Origin: Tardiphaga sp051811025 | GTDB lineage: Bacteria; Pseudomonadota; Alphaproteobacteria; Rhizobiales; Xanthobacteraceae | Length of the DNA: 64,000 nt | Reading direction: 5' to 3' | Assembly (NCBI RefSeq): GCF_051811025.1 | Contig: NZ_JBPWQE010000001.1 | Location: forward strand, 3,472,001-3,536,000 | Shown here: piece after piece, positions 1-15,000 of the stretch | How the letters are laid out: every line of letters starts with the position of its first letter | Position numbering within the stretch: position 1 is the stretch's first letter | The notes under the pieces: model-generated | The model's database searches: none | What the model saw: the letters and a program-made list of their open reading frames with translations, nothing else | Told to the model about the DNA's origin: nothing | Made by a program: the position numbers and the translations under genes

Positions 1-3000
1 AGCCCGATATATCGATCTTGTCGCCTTCAGCGTTGCTGAAATCGAGGATCGAATCGAGATTCGCCGCGCCAATGTGACCCGCGCCGAACTTGAAGGTGTC
101 GGCGCCGAGTCCGCCGCGCAGAACGTCGTTGCCGGTACCGCCGGACAAGATGTCGTCGTTCGCACCACCTGACAGGTAGTCGTTGCCGCCGCCACCGGAC
201 AGCACATCGACCTGGCTGGCGCCGAACAGCAGATCCTTGCCGGTGCCGCCAGTAATGGTGTTCGCAGTCCCGTCCTCACCGGCGACAAAGTTATCGGCGC
301 CGAGCGCCGACAGATCGACGTTGCGGGAGCCACCGCTATTGCTCGGATCGTTCGTCCTGACAGTGTAAACTGTCGAGCCGAGATCATAGCCATCGACTGA
401 CCCGCCGTCGAACGAGATGCGTTCGATAGCGCTGTTGCTCGACGTGAAGTGGTTGTTCACGGTGATCTGCTGGCCATTGTACTGGATGACCAGGTTGCCC
501 GCAGTTGTGCCGTTGTTGTCATCGTAGGCCACCAAGTTCGACATCGCTGCACCGTTGGTGTCGATGAAGATCGCATCGGCCGCGCCGCCGGTATCGGTGA
601 TGGTGTCGGTGCCGTCGGTCATACCGAAAGCATAGACATCATTGCCGCCGCCCGCGCTGAGCGTGTCGTTACCGTGTCCGCCAACAATCAGGTTATTGCC
701 GCCGCCGCCGCTGAGGATATCAGCCTGGTCGCCACCGAAGATCAGGTCGGCGCCGCTGCCGCCGGTGATCTTGTTTGCGGTACCCAGTTCGCCTGCAACG
801 AAGTTGCTTCCGGACGATAAGGTAATCGTGCGGTAGCCGCTGACGTCAGGCGCATCCGCAGTGAGGCCGCTCAGGATCGAATAATCGCCGGCGCCCAGCG
901 TGTAACCGTACACCGAGCCATTATCGAAGTTGATCAACTCGACCTGGTACCCCTGCCCATAGAAATGGCCCTGAACCGTGACCTGCTGTCCGTTATACTG
1001 GATCACCAGGTCGCCGTAGAACTCAATGGGATTGTTATCGAAGGCATAGAGACCGGACATGGCCGCGCCGCCGGTCAAGATGGCGATACGGTCGAAGTCG
1101 CTGCTGCTGGCCCCAATCCCTTCGTTAATCGTGTCGTTGCCGTCAGCGAGGCCGAAGACAAAGGTGTCGTTACCATTGCCACCGCTCAACGTGTCGTTGC
1201 CGAGTCCGCCGATGATCAGATCGTCGCCGGAATTACCCGAGATATTGTCGTGGCCACCATTGCCGAACATGATGTCGGAAGAGCTTCCTCCGGTCATCGT
1301 GTCGCTGCCCTCAGTGCCAGCAACGATCCGGTTGCCGCTGCCGGAATTGCTGAGGCTCTGGGCGAGCGCGTACGATCCGCTGAACGCGAACCCGCCGTAG
1401 CTCGCGGCGTTCTGGAACTGGAAGGTCTCGTACTTGTTACCATTCACATACTGGTCGAGAACCGTGCCATAGCCGTTGCCTCCGCTGCTCGCCCAGCCGA
1501 ATTCCAGATTGTCGGAACTCTTCAGGAAATTGAGCGAGGTCAGAGCAGAAGACGATGCATTGTTGTTGATCTGGAGAACGTCGGAACTGCCGCCGCTATC
1601 CTTGAACGAGTATGGGGCTCCGAGGTTTTCGGCCGCAGTCGCCGTACCACTGCTGTTGCCGTTGGAGGTGTTATCCGTCTTGTTCGAATTGTCGAACCCG
1701 ATGGTGATCGTGTTCGCCGTTGGATCGCTGGCGCCGGTGCTGTCCACGACCTTGAAGCCGAAGCTGACGCTGCCAACGTTGGTGAAGATATCGTCCTTCG
1801 GCGCGAAGTTGAGCATGCCGGCGGCGATATCGGCGGCCGAGATGAACTGGTTCGAGGTCACCGCGGAAGTGCCGTACAGCAACTGACCCAGGCTGCTGTT
1901 CGTCGACACCGACGTGATTGTCACGCCCGACATGGGATTGCCATCGGCGTCGCTGTAGCCGAAGTCGGCCAAAGTGAGCACCCGGGTGACGTCCTCGGTA
2001 GCGGCGAGCGTGGCATTCGTGCCCGTCGGCGCGGCCGGCTCGTTGGTCCCGTTGATCGTGATCGTCACGTTCTGCGACGTCGTTCCGCCCTGCCCGTCAT
2101 CGATCGTGACCGTATAGGTCTCGGTCAAGGTCTGGCCGGCATTCAGGAACTGGATCGCGCTGTCGGCGACACTATGCTTCCACGCGACCGATCCGGTCCC
2201 GCCACTTTCGGTCGCGTTCAGTGTGAACGTGCTGGCGCTTGTCAGTGCGTTGATCTGGGCCTGCGTCAGCGACCCGCCCGACCATGCGAACGTCGGTCCG
2301 CTTGCCGCGACAGTGTGGGTATCCGTCACGTCGGCATCGGTATAGGTGATCGTTCCCGCGTTGGTTTCGATGCCCTCGACGATGTGCTTGGTTCCTGCCT
2401 GGACCGAAACTTCGTCAATGTCGGCGCCGTTCACGCCCGTGGTGGCGAAGGACAACACGGTCGATGTCGACGTCGCAGTAAACGTCACCGAATATTCCGT
2501 CCAACTCTGGATGACGTTGCTTGTTGTCCAGACCGGTGTTCCGTTGACGCTGACGCTAAACGGCGTGCCGTAATTGTGCATGAAGAAGTCGATCGTGTAG
2601 GTCGTTCCGATCTGCGTCGTCATGGTCTGGCTGAGCGTCGTGTTTTGATCGAGGTAGGCTGCATCGATGCTGCCGTTGGCGCCGCTGCCATAGATGTGCA
2701 CCACGCCGGCACCGCTGACGGTCCACGGCGTCAGCACAGGATTGTAGATGTTCGGCAATTCGAAGGTCGGGTTCTGGACCAGATTGACGATGCCGACCGA
2801 CGCATCCTCGGTTGCAAAGCCGGTCTGGGCCGACGAGGTGATGACCGGCGCCGCATCGATATGCTTGGCAAGCGTCACCGTCACGTTCTGCGTATCGAAC
2901 CCGCCATGGCCGTCGTCGATCTTCAACGTGTAGGTCTGATCGACAGAATTGGAGGACAACGCCTGCAGGGCACTGTCGCTGGCGTAGAAAGTCCACTTGA

Positions 3001-6000
3001 CCTGATGGGTGGCCTCATCGACCGTCGACACGAAGTTGCCGATATAGTTGCTTCCCACCGGCGTTGTGACCGTTACTGAGTGAACGTCCGACACATCGGC
3101 GTCGCTGAACGCGATCGTTCCGCTGGTCGCTTCGTAATGCGTAGCCGGCGTCAGCGAAACCGCATCAAACCGCCAGGAATCGAAGGTTGCAGGATTGTTG
3201 TTCGCATCATCGACTGCGAACTGAAGGGTGTCGTGTCCTGTTCCCGTGACCGTGGCGGTGAAGGTGTGATAGCCGCCTGACGCTTGCGCCGTCGCAACGG
3301 CCAGGACCTGCGTACCGTTCCAGTTCACGAAGAGATGGTCGCCGGGGGTCGTCGACACCGTATAGACTTGGAACGACAAGGTGTACTGAACACCCGGGAG
3401 CGTATCGACGACCTGCGCCAATTGCGTCTTGATGCCTGTGACCTGGCCGAACGAATTGACCGTGAAATTCCCCGAACCATCAGCCGGGAAGTTCGACGAG
3501 AAGGCCGCGCCACCTGCCTGGCTTGCAACGGTCCATCCCGTGCCCCCCGACTCGAAGCTGCCGTTGACCAGCGCGCTGGCCGGCAAAGCATGCACCTGCC
3601 CCGTCACCGTGCCACCGTAAGTGCCGTTGACGAGATCTGGCGCATGGTTGTTGTCGGTACCGAGAATGTTCACCGTCAGATCATGCGCAGTACCGTCGGC
3701 TGAGTGGACCGTCAGCTTGTCGGTATAGGTCTGACCCGCGACGAACTCGCCATGCGCCGAGTTCATCGTGTAGGTCCAGGTGCCGTCGGCGTTGACGTTG
3801 AAGACGCCGTAGTTGTTGCTGCCTGCCGCGTTGGCCTGCGGCACGAGCGTGTCGGCGCCGTCGACGTCATTGACAACAAGCGTTCCGCCGGTCGACTGGG
3901 CCACGTTTGACTCTGTCAGACTCGTCGTATCGGTGCCGGTGAACACCGCCGGATCGTTGCCGCCGGTGATGTGGAACGTCAGGAAACCGCCATGGGCACT
4001 GTTGCCGTCCGACGCGCCGTACTTGAACACGTCAGTGGCTGACACGCCCGCTCCGAGCGCATCGTAGTTCGCATTGGGCGTATAGGTGTAGGTGCCGTCC
4101 GTATTGATTGTGAGATCACCATAGACGCCGTGCGCGACCGTCGTGGCGCCGTTGAGATAGGTCGGACCTGACTGCGCATCTGGCCGGATCGTGATCACCG
4201 TGAGCGGGTCGTTCTCCGCGTCGTGATCGTTGGCCAGTACACTGCCGGCGAATGTTTTCACCACGCCCGCGTCGATAACCGCGGTATCGGTCAGGTTCTG
4301 ATCGTCGGCGACCGGGACCGGAGTATCATTAACACCGGTGAGGTGAACCGTCAGGTACTGCGCGACATCGCCGCCGTTCCCGTCGGTCGCGACATACTTG
4401 AAGACGTCGGTCTTCTGGACGCCGTCCGCCAGCGCATCGAAGGCGGCATTCGCCGTATAGGTATAGCTGCCGTCCGAATGCATCACGAGATCGCCGTAGA
4501 TGCCGTGCGACGTCACATTGCCGCCCGGCGCGATGGCGATGGGATTTTCATCGGTCGGGACGCCGTTCGCTGCCCGGATGGTCTTGACGCTGAGCGTGTC
4601 GCCATCGACGTCGTGATCGTTGCTCAGGATATTTCCGGTCTTGCTCAGCAATCCGGCATCCGCGCTCGCTGTTTCGGTGAGCGTCGCATCGTCCGCCGTC
4701 AGCACCGGCAGATCGTTCACCGCATTGACCGTCACAGCGATCGTGCCCGTCGAAGTCGCGGTATCGGTTACGAGACCGGTGGTGAGCGTGGCGTGATCGA
4801 CAACCGTCACACTGACGCCGAGGTTGAACCCGCCATTGTAGTTGTTTGGCGGGGTCATGGTGAGATGTGCGAGGTCGATCCCGGCGAGGTTGTCTATCAC
4901 CCAGACACCGCCCTGCAGCGAGCCCTGGTTGAAGGTCGTTCCGGCGGGATAGCCGCTGAGTTCGATATGCGTCGCCTTCTCCGAACCGTCGGTGTCGCCA
5001 AGGGCGATGTGGACAGCGAAGGTGCTGTCTTCGTTGCCGCCTGAGGCCGTCAGCACCGCCGCGTCGGCGATCGGACGAACATTGACAGTGACGGTCGCCG
5101 GCGTCGTCCTGGACCCGTCAGAGACCTGATAGGTCAGAACTGAGTAGCCGCTCTCGTTCGCGACGGGCGTGTATGTCAGGTCGCCAGCGGGCGTGACCGA
5201 CGTGGAACCGGCAGGGCCTGACGGATTACCGGTCACGAGGCCGACGCGCGTCAGGGCGTCGCCGTCCGGATCGCTGTCGTTGGCCAGCAGATGGGCGTTC
5301 GTCAGGACCTGGTCTTCGTCGATGAAGTAGATCTCGTTCTGCGTCACCGGCGCATCATTGCCGCCGTGGATGGTGATCGTCACCGTCTGGCTGGCGCTGC
5401 CGCCGTGAGCATCAGCCACCGTCGCAACGAAGTTCAACGTCACGACATCGCCGACATGCAGGGCCTTTGTCGCAGCAAGGCCATTGTCCAGATCATAGGA
5501 CCAGACACCGGTCGCCGGATCGATCGACATCGTGCCATAGGGCGTCGCCGTCGTATTCAGCGACCAGGACAACTGACCCGCGTCGTTGGTGTCGACATCC
5601 GTGGCCGTCAGCTGGCCACTGATGATCTGATGCGTGCCGCCCGGCAGCAGGCCATGGGCCGCGTCCCATTGCTGCGACGGCGACGCAAATGAATCCTCGT
5701 ATCCAGCATAATACGGCCGACCGCTCAGACCCGCCGCCGCGATCTCCGCGAGCAGCTCGTCATGCAGCGCCACATCGGCAATACCATTCGGCGGTCCGTT
5801 CGAGCCGCCGGCGCCGCCGGGTAGGAACTTGTCGTCGATCGAGGCCTTATCGAGATTACCGAGCAGATTGTCGTGCATCGACTGCGCACGGTCCGGCAGG
5901 TTTCCATAGTCTGGGCCATCAGCTTCGTATTTCACGACCACGCCACTCAGCGGTGCGCCACCGTCCTGGACGTATTTGGCATATTCGATCGCAAGGCGAA

Positions 6001-9000
6001 CACCGGCCGCATTAATGGTCGTATCGTAATAGCTGTAGTGATCGTCGACATAATCCCACACCGCAGCGATCGCATCGGCGAAGCCGGCGGCATGGCCGAG
6101 CGCAGCCTGCACGCCCACCAGCACCGCATGCATGTTGGCCGGCGTTGCCGCCAGCAGCGCTCCGATCTGAGTGTCGATATCCTGATCGATCTCGAACTTG
6201 TGGTCCGCGGCGGTGGTCGCCGTCACCGCGTGGTCGAGGAAACCAGCGGCATAGATGTCGGCATGCGTCTGCAGCGGTGCCGAAGTGATGACCGGCGCGT
6301 CGTTCACGCCCTCCATCGTGAAGGTGAAGGTGCCCGGGACCGGCGTCGAGCCGTCCTGGTTGCCATCCTCAACAGTGACCTGGAAGGTCGTCGTCAAATC
6401 TTCCGAGCCGTCATGGGTGAACTTGATCAGGCCGGCGGCAAGCTCGGCGGCCGTGAATGACGTCGCCGGAGCGCCGCCATTCGTGATGGTGCCGTGCTGG
6501 ACGTTCGATACGTGGAAGACGACCTCGGAGGCGGTGTTGTCCGGATCGGTGTAGCCGAGTTCTGCGGCCGTGAGGGTATGGATGCCGCCTTCGGTGACGG
6601 TTGCCGCAAGCGGACCCGCCAGCGACGGCGCATTGTTCATGGGCAGCACATGCACCGTTGCCGTGTGCGTGATGCTGTTATCCAGACCGTCATTGACAAC
6701 CACGGTCACAGTGCGGTCGCCCGTGCTCGGGGCATCGCCGGTGTACTGATAGACAACACCGCGCATGATGGTCTGGTAGACGGCGTTGGATGCATCGCCG
6801 GTCACTGTGAGAACGCCGGTGGTCGCATCATAGCCATAGGTCAGGCCGGCCGTCGTCAAAGCGTTCGTCGCGCTCGTATTGAACGACAGACCCTCGACAC
6901 CGAGCCCATCCGGCTGCGTTGTCAACGTGACCTTCATCGAATGCATCGTCGTGGAATCAACGTCGGTGAGGGTCGCATCGCTCAGGATCCATTGCGGCAT
7001 CTGCTCAACCGCAGTGACGACAACGTCGTTACCCGCTGTCGCAGCACCGTTCAGATCGATCACAGGCGCGTCATTGGTGCCATGGACCTTGATCTCGACC
7101 ACATGGGTGTCCATGCCGCCGTGACCATCCGAGACCTGGATCGTGTAGCTGAGGACAGATTCCCAGCCATTGGGCAGGAAATCGAAGGCCTGGCCCTGCG
7201 AATTGAAGGTCCATGCAAGATCGCCGGCGGCGCTGCCAGCCGGGGTCACGTCACCGGTTGCAACCGTCATGAAGGCCAGCAATTGCGCATTGGTGAAGTG
7301 TGAGCCAATTCCGGAGCCCGATGCTGTCACCGACAACACGTTCGCGGTGACCGTGTCGGAGAGATCGACATCCGTCACGCTCAGCGTGCCAGTGGCGCTC
7401 AGGCCGGCATTGGTTTCGGTCAGGAACACATGATCGCTGTCGCCGCCGTCAATCGAGATCACCGGCTTGTCGTTGCTGCCGACCAACGTGACCGTGATGT
7501 CGCGATAGGCCGACGAACCGTGCCCGTCGCTGACGAGGATGCGGAAGACCTCTTGCTTGGTCTCTCCAGCGCCAAGGAAATTCAGCTGTGCATCGGTGAC
7601 GTGATACTGCCAATCGACGAAGCCATTGCCGTCATTCAACGTCTCTTCCGCGACTACTGCAGTCACGTATCCGATATAGCCCGCACCCTGAGGCGTCACG
7701 GTCAGCGTATGGGTGTCGCCCTGATCGTCATAGATCCAGAAGCCGCCGCCGTTGTAGCCGCCGCCCGAGGAGCTGTCGTTAAAGCGCGTGCGATCTGCCG
7801 TCGATCCTGCTTGCGGATCGGTTTCCGCATATTCGGTCATCGTTCCGGTGTCGGGAAAACCTATCGAGGTCCCAACAGCGTCATTGGTGCCGTGAATCGT
7901 GAACTGATAGACCCCGGACTTGCTGTCGCCATCCGCGTCCGTGACGGTGAATGGCACCGACAGGGTTGCGATCTCACCTTCGCTCAGGCCGTTGAAGCCC
8001 CAGCCCGGATTGACCGTCACCTTGCCCGTGACCGGATCGTAGGAGATCGACGGCACGCCGAGCGTGGTACCGGTCGGGGTGGAAATGGTGGCGTGTGCAG
8101 TGTCGAATGCCACAGAGCCCGGGCCATCGGCACCGAAGCGGTAGTTGGTCCCGCTGACCAGCGACACGACGGACGAGCCATCCTCGCCGATATCCGCGTG
8201 GAAGAGCGGCAGTGACGTCGACGACGCCTGAACCAGGCTGACATTCGCGAGATAGGTGCCGGTGTTGTCGCCCGCGTAACCAACCTCCTTGAAGGTGACG
8301 GTGTTCGCACCACCGGCCGCAATGAGGTCGAGCGTCTGGATGGCCATGGTCGAGCCCGGCGCATAGGTGCCAACGAGCTGCCCGTTCCAATAGACCTGGA
8401 GTCCCGAGGACGACGGATCGTACGTGCCGATCTCGAAGCTCAGCGTATAGTGCTGGCCGGTCGTCAGACCGTTGAGGGTCTGGGAGACTGCGATGTTGCC
8501 CGGCGATGCACCGAGGTCAACCATCGGTTCACCATTCGACGTCACAACCCCGAAATAGCCGCTTGGGACGCGCTCGAGCTGAACACCGGTCTGGCCGGCT
8601 TCCGTACCGGTGATCTCCCAGCCGGTAGCGCCCGTCGCCCAATCACCGTACGAGGCGTCATGCCAGGAGCTGCCGCCCGAGAAATCGCCGTTGGTGAGCA
8701 GGTTGGCCTGCGTCGCGTTGCCGATGATCACCGGCACGTCATCGCCGACAACGACGCGCAGATAGCTCTCCACATAGTCGCCGTCACCATCGGTGACGCG
8801 ATAGCTAAGATTGAATCCTTCACCGAGTTCGCCGGCGCCATTCGGATGATGGATGGCCGCGAACTGCTCCACCTGATATTCGCCGGTGGTCGGATTGAGA
8901 GTGACCGTGAAGACCTTCACGTTCACGTTATTCTGCAGTTGATAGACCTCAAAAACGTTGCCGTTTATAACGCTGGTATATCCACCGGTCGGCAGCGTCG

Positions 9001-12000
9001 CGCTGACCCACGACAGATGACCGTTGCTGTCCACACCGAAGTTGTGGCTCAACGTACCCGACGCCGTTGCCGTATCGCCGGGCTCAGGATTGCCGTTGAT
9101 CAGCGCATCGTCCTGTACGCCTGCGCGCTGAACTGTCGTCGCCGGAATGGTCGGGACCGAATCCGTCACGTTGATGTGGATCGCCTGATCCACATAGTCG
9201 CCGTCCCCGTCGGTCGCGCGCACCGTGAAGCCGAGATCGAGCGTGTTCGAATTCGCCGCGTGATCGAGGTTCTGGAACAGCGTGAAGATATAGGTCGGGT
9301 TCGAGGGCGAGCTGAGCGCCACGATGAAGACCGGATTGTCGACCGTGTCGCCATGCTTGAAGGCGACGAGCTGCTTCTCGCCATACTGGGTGGTCCGCAG
9401 CACGTAGTCGAGCGCCACGCCGTCCGATGTCAGACCGGCCGGATGCACAGGCTGGCCATTGCTGTCGGTCGCAAAGTCGAGATGCGCGCCGACCTTGTCA
9501 CCGCCGATCGTGATCTTCAGGCTGCCATAGGCCACCTGCGCCAGGGGCGTGCTGGTCTCGTCGACTGTCACAGCCGCCGCAGCACCAGCCAGGACGGGAG
9601 CATCGTCGGTCACGGTCACGATGAGTTGATCGTGCAATGCAACGGTATCGCCGTCGCCATCGCGAACGGTAACCGCCGAAGAAAGATCGAGCGCAAGCGT
9701 ATCTGTTCCGCCGGTAACGGCGATGTCCTGATGACCCGAATTTACCGTCGTCTGCCCGTTCGGGGCACCCGGTCCGGTCAACTCGAAGTGCACGTTGGGC
9801 GGCGTCGAGATTTGTCCAACGTTGATAAAGATCGTCGTGTTCGCAGCGATCGACAGCGGATAATCGGTGCCGCCGGACGTGTTATCCAGGACCCAGTTAA
9901 CCGCCGTGTTTCCGCTGTTCGTGATGCTGATGATGACATCGCCGTCTGGCAGGCGGCCTTCAAAAGCACGAGGATTGCCGTTGATCGCCGCAACCGCATA
10001 GATTTCACCCGGCTGGTCGATCGCTGCGACCGGAATCGAGGCATTGTCGATCACGTAATTCGCAACGTGATCAATTTGCCCCTTGAGCGTGAACGTATAA
10101 GCGCCGGTCGAGGCATTGACCGCGAAGGTGAAGATCTGGTTCGAACCAGCCCAAGCGATGAGCGTGTTTCCGACGACCGTATAGGTCAGCGCAACACCGC
10201 TCGAAGTCAGTGAAGTCAGTGACGCCGACAGGCCCGTGGTCTCCACCACAAAGGTACCGGGCGAATCCGCTCCCATTGAAACCAGTGACGACAGATTCCC
10301 GACGAGGATCGAATCGTCGGTACCTGCATCACCATTCTTGTTATCGGCGTTTCCGGCCTGCGTGCCGGTCGACAGATCGCCGGTAGCGGTGCTCAGTTCG
10401 CTTTCATAGACCGCTCCCGTAAGCACGGCAGCAGTCGCGGTCGGAGCGTCGTCATCGACGGTGACCGTGAAGTGTCCGTTCGCCTTGTCACCGTCGCCGT
10501 CCTTGGCAGTGAAGTTAAAGGTGAAGGTGAGATCGTCCTCCTGGCCCGCGATCGGATGATCGAGGTTTGCGTTCTGCGTGAAGGTGTAGGCACCGTTCGC
10601 CGAGGCGCTCGACAGAACGGCCGAGAACACCACACGGGCATCGCTGAGCGACGTCGGCGCGGTGGCGCCGGTGTAGCCGATCAGGGTCACGGCATCGATC
10701 ATCGCATAATGAACGGCCTGCCCGTTCGACGTCAGCGACGCAGTCACGTCGTTGCCATTGGCATCCTTGACGACGATGTTGGCCAGTCCGTTCGAATGAT
10801 CGGTGAAGGTGACGGCGGCATCGACCACGACCGGGCCGCTGGCGGTGTTCTGCGTGACGACCAGGTTGTCGGCCATCACGTAACCGTTGAAGCCGTTACC
10901 AGTATAGATCTCGAGCCTGTCGATCAGGACATTCGCGAACGGTGTACCCGCGGCATTGAAATGCGTGGGCGTGCCCGACGTGAGCGCTGCAACATTGGCC
11001 ACGCTCAACGTGTAGGTTGCGACGAGATTGTTGTTGGAATCGTAGCCCTTCAGAATGACGGTCGGTGTCGTTGCGGCACCCGACAGTCCGAGATCGATCG
11101 CATCCAGCTTGAACGGCAGGCTGTCATTGGCATTGATGATGATCGGATTGTTGATGCCGCCGTAGACGATCCCCGAGGCGGACGGATGATTGACCGTGCC
11201 CTGGGTGACGATCAGATCGGCAGTCAGGTTGTTGTTGCCGCTGAACGTAAATGTCTGCGTCGACGTGCCGCCCGTAACGGTGGCCGCCTTGCCGTCTGCA
11301 CCGAACGCAATCGCCAGCGAGCCGGACGTGCTGCGCGTGCCATTGTCACCCTGAGCAATCGTCAGATCGCCCGGATAACCGTCGTCCTTGTTGCCGCCGG
11401 CCAGATTGCCTTCATCGACGAAGCCCGCCACTGCGGTCCCGAGGACGACGGTGTCATCGTTGATATTGACGGTCAACGAGCCGGTCGCCGTATCACCATC
11501 GCCGTCGGTGACGGTGATGTTGAAGGTCAGCGCCTTGTTCTCTTCCGTCGTGCCGCTGATCGCATGAATGATCGGTGCGTTGACGGTGAAGCTATAGGAT
11601 CCGTCGGCATTGATGACCAGAACGGCGGCGGAGCCGTAATGCGCGCTGATTGCCGTCCAGGTCGTGGCGCCATTGGCACCCACCACCGGCGAGCCCCAGG
11701 TCGCGGTCTCGGTCAGCGCGAAGCCGTTGGCATCCTTGTAGATGACGCCGAAGGTTGCCGACGTCATCGCAACCGATTTCACGCCGTCCGCGCCTGCAGT
11801 AAACAGGCTACCGGCTGTGCCGGAGACCGTATTGGTATCCGGGCTCACGTCGCCAGACACACCTCCGGCGTTGGCCGGAAACACCGTCTGCGCTTCGTCG
11901 TCAAGCGTCGTAGCGGCCGTCACGATGCCCTTCGACACCGGTGTGTCGTCATTGACGTTGACCGTCAGCGAACCGGTGGCGGTGTCGCCATCGCCGTCGG

Positions 12001-15000
12001 TGACCATGAAGTTGAAGGTCAGCGCCTTGTTCTCTTCCGCCGTTCCGGGCGTTGCATGCGCGATCGGCGCGTTCACGGTTAGCGTGTACGAACCGTTCAC
12101 ACCAATGACCAGAACCGCGGCTGAGCCGTAATGCGAGCTGGTCGCTGTCCAGGTGGTGGCGCCATTGGCGCCCACCACGGGCGAGCCCCAGGTCGCGGTC
12201 TCGGTCAGCGCGAAGCCGTTGGCATCCTTGTAGACAACGCTGAAGGTCGCGGATGTCATTGCGACCGATTTGAAGCCATCAGCGCCGGCGGTGAACAGGC
12301 TGCTGGCGACACCCGACGTGGTGTTGGTGTCCGGGCTCACATCGCCAGACGCACCTCCGGCATTGGTCGGCGTAAAGACCGTCAGCGCTTCGTCATCGAG
12401 CGTCGTCGCGGCCGTCACGGTACCCTGGGATACCGGGGTATCGTCATTGACGTTAACCGTCAGCGATCCCGTGGCTGGATCGTTATCGCCGTCGGTCACG
12501 GTGTAGTTGAAGGTCAGCGACAGGTTTTCTTCACTGGCTCCAGCCGTCGAATGCACCAATGGCCTGGAGGTTGTGAAGGTGTAAGAGCCGTTTGCGTCAA
12601 TCGCCAGCGTTGCCACGGTGGCGCCACTGACGGCACCGATCGCGGTCCAGGTGGTCACGCCACCCGATACACTTGCCGATCCCCACGTGACGGATTCCTG
12701 GTGAGCAACGCCGTTGGCATCCTTGTAAATCGCACTGAATGCCGTCGTCGTCCCAAGCGTCACGCTCTTGAACCCGTCTGCGCCGACCGAGAACAACGCA
12801 CCGACTGCGCCCGTTGCCGAGGTGGCATTGGTGACATCGCCGGCGCCTCCGGCATTGCCGCCAGCAAACGCATCGTCGTCCAGCACCGTCGCCGCGGTTA
12901 CCGCTCCCGTCGTAACCGGCGAATCGTCATTGACCGTGACGGTGAATGTCGATGCCGCTGTGACATCGCCATCGGCGTCCGTGGCCTGATAGCCGAAGCT
13001 GAGGGTGATATCGTTCTCGTTGTTACCTGCCGGGTGATCGAGATGCTTCAGCAGGTTGAAGGTATAGTTGCCCGAGGATAGATCGCTGAGCGAGACCGTG
13101 AACACCTGGCTGCCAGCCGATGGCGGCGTCGAGCCATTCACCGGGTTGCTGCCGGTGTAGCCATAAACCGTATTACCGACGACCCACAATTTGACCTGCG
13201 CCCCATCGACGGTCAGAGGGCCGACATTGGACATCGCATTCTGGCCATCGCTAATGCCAGAGAACGCAACCGAGCGATCGGCCGTCCCGGAATTGTTGTT
13301 GTCAGCGCCCCAAGAGATAGCAAGCGATCCCATCGCTGACGTTGCGGCACCGGCGAGATCTCCGGTGGCAGGCTGCGTGTTGCCACCCGTCAGACCGTCC
13401 TCATCGACCGAAACCGCCTGCGCCGTTCCGATAGACGGCCGGCCGTTATCATCGCTGATCGTAACCGTGAAGCTGCTGCTGTCGGTGTCACCGTCCGCAT
13501 CCGTGGCGACGAAGCCAAGCTGCAGCGACAGTGCACTGCCCTGGCCAGATCCCACGTGATCCAGATTATCCAGCAGCTCGAAGGTGTAGGTACCGTTGCC
13601 CGTATCGGACAGCGTGATGTGGAACACCTTGCGATCGTTGATCGTCAGCGAGCCGCCGTTGTCGTTGGCCATGCCCCAGATCTCCGTATCGGAGATCCGC
13701 AGGAACTGCACGGTCACACCGTCTGACTTGAGCACGGGACTTCCGGAGCCCGTGGTGTGCACGCTGTCGCCGGAGTCGATGGATGACGAGAACGCGACCG
13801 AACGGTTTGCAGTGCCGCTGTTGTTATCGTCCGCGCCCCAATTGATGTTCAGCGACTTGTTCAACGCAGCCTGGGGCACGAATTCCTCGCCCCCGCCCAC
13901 AATGGTCGTATCTTCGGTCAACGTCGAAGCAACCGGCGCGCCGATTTCCGGCACGTCGTCGCGGATCGTCACGGTAAAGTTGCTGCTGCTGGTATCGCCG
14001 TCACCGTCAGTCGCGGTGTAGCTGAAGGTCAGGTTAACCAGATTGGTGCCGCTGCCGGTAGGATGATCGAGGTTACCGAGCAGCTTGAAGGTGTAGGAGC
14101 CATCATTGGCATCGCTGAGCGTCACTTCGAAAATGCGCGTGCCGCTTGCCAGGTTGGCGCCGATATAGCCGACCAGCTTCTGACCGTCGAATGCGTATTG
14201 AACCGTCTGGCCATCCGAGCGGAGTGTCAGGTTCTGGCCATTGCTGTTCTCTGCATCGACGTTGTCCGCCGCCGAGTTGAAGCGGAAGCCCACAGCGCGA
14301 TCGCCGAGCCCGCCTCCGGCGGACGGATTCGCGTCATCCGCGCCCCAGGAGATGTTGAGATCACCGGTAGCGGTCAGACCGGGCGCATTCGGCGATGTGC
14401 CATTCGAGAGATCATTTTCATTGATGGTCCGGCCATCGCCGGTATGTGCCTCAGGCGCGTCATCCACGATGGAGACCGCGAAATCGGCCGTCGCGGAGTC
14501 GCCGTCGGAATCGGTGGCCTTGATGCCAAAAGACAGAGTCCGGCTGTCATCATTCTGCCCCGACGCAGCGTGATCGATATTGTCAAACAGCGTGAACTTG
14601 TAGCTGCCATCACCACTATCGGACAGTTCGACGGTGAACACCGTGCGAACGCCAGCCTTGGCAGTCAGCACCGTTCCGTCCGCCGAGATCGAATAGACGA
14701 TCGCGGTGCCGTCCGACGTCAGACCCGTGGCCCCGGCTGCGGTCGTGAAGACGACCGAACGGTTGTTTGTTGCGCCCGAATTATTGTTATCTGCGCCCCA
14801 GTTGATGTTGAGATCACCGAGCTGAACGGTCGAGTTCGGCGCATCCGGGAATGTCGTGTCATAGAACGTGGTCGGCAGACTGTCTTCTCGAACGGATTCG
14901 GACTCCGTGTTACCGATCGTCGGCACATCATCCTTGACCGTAACGCTGAACACGCTGCTGCTCTTGTCGCCGTCCGAGTCGGTGGCCGTATAGTCGAACG

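Noticed and set aside
965..12082. Long plus-strand reading frames opposite the adhesin (965-3079, 8450-10213, 10472-12082)
   Set aside because: They are antisense to the continuous adhesin frame, are Arg/Val/Ile-rich without domains, and arise from GC-rich repeat codons.
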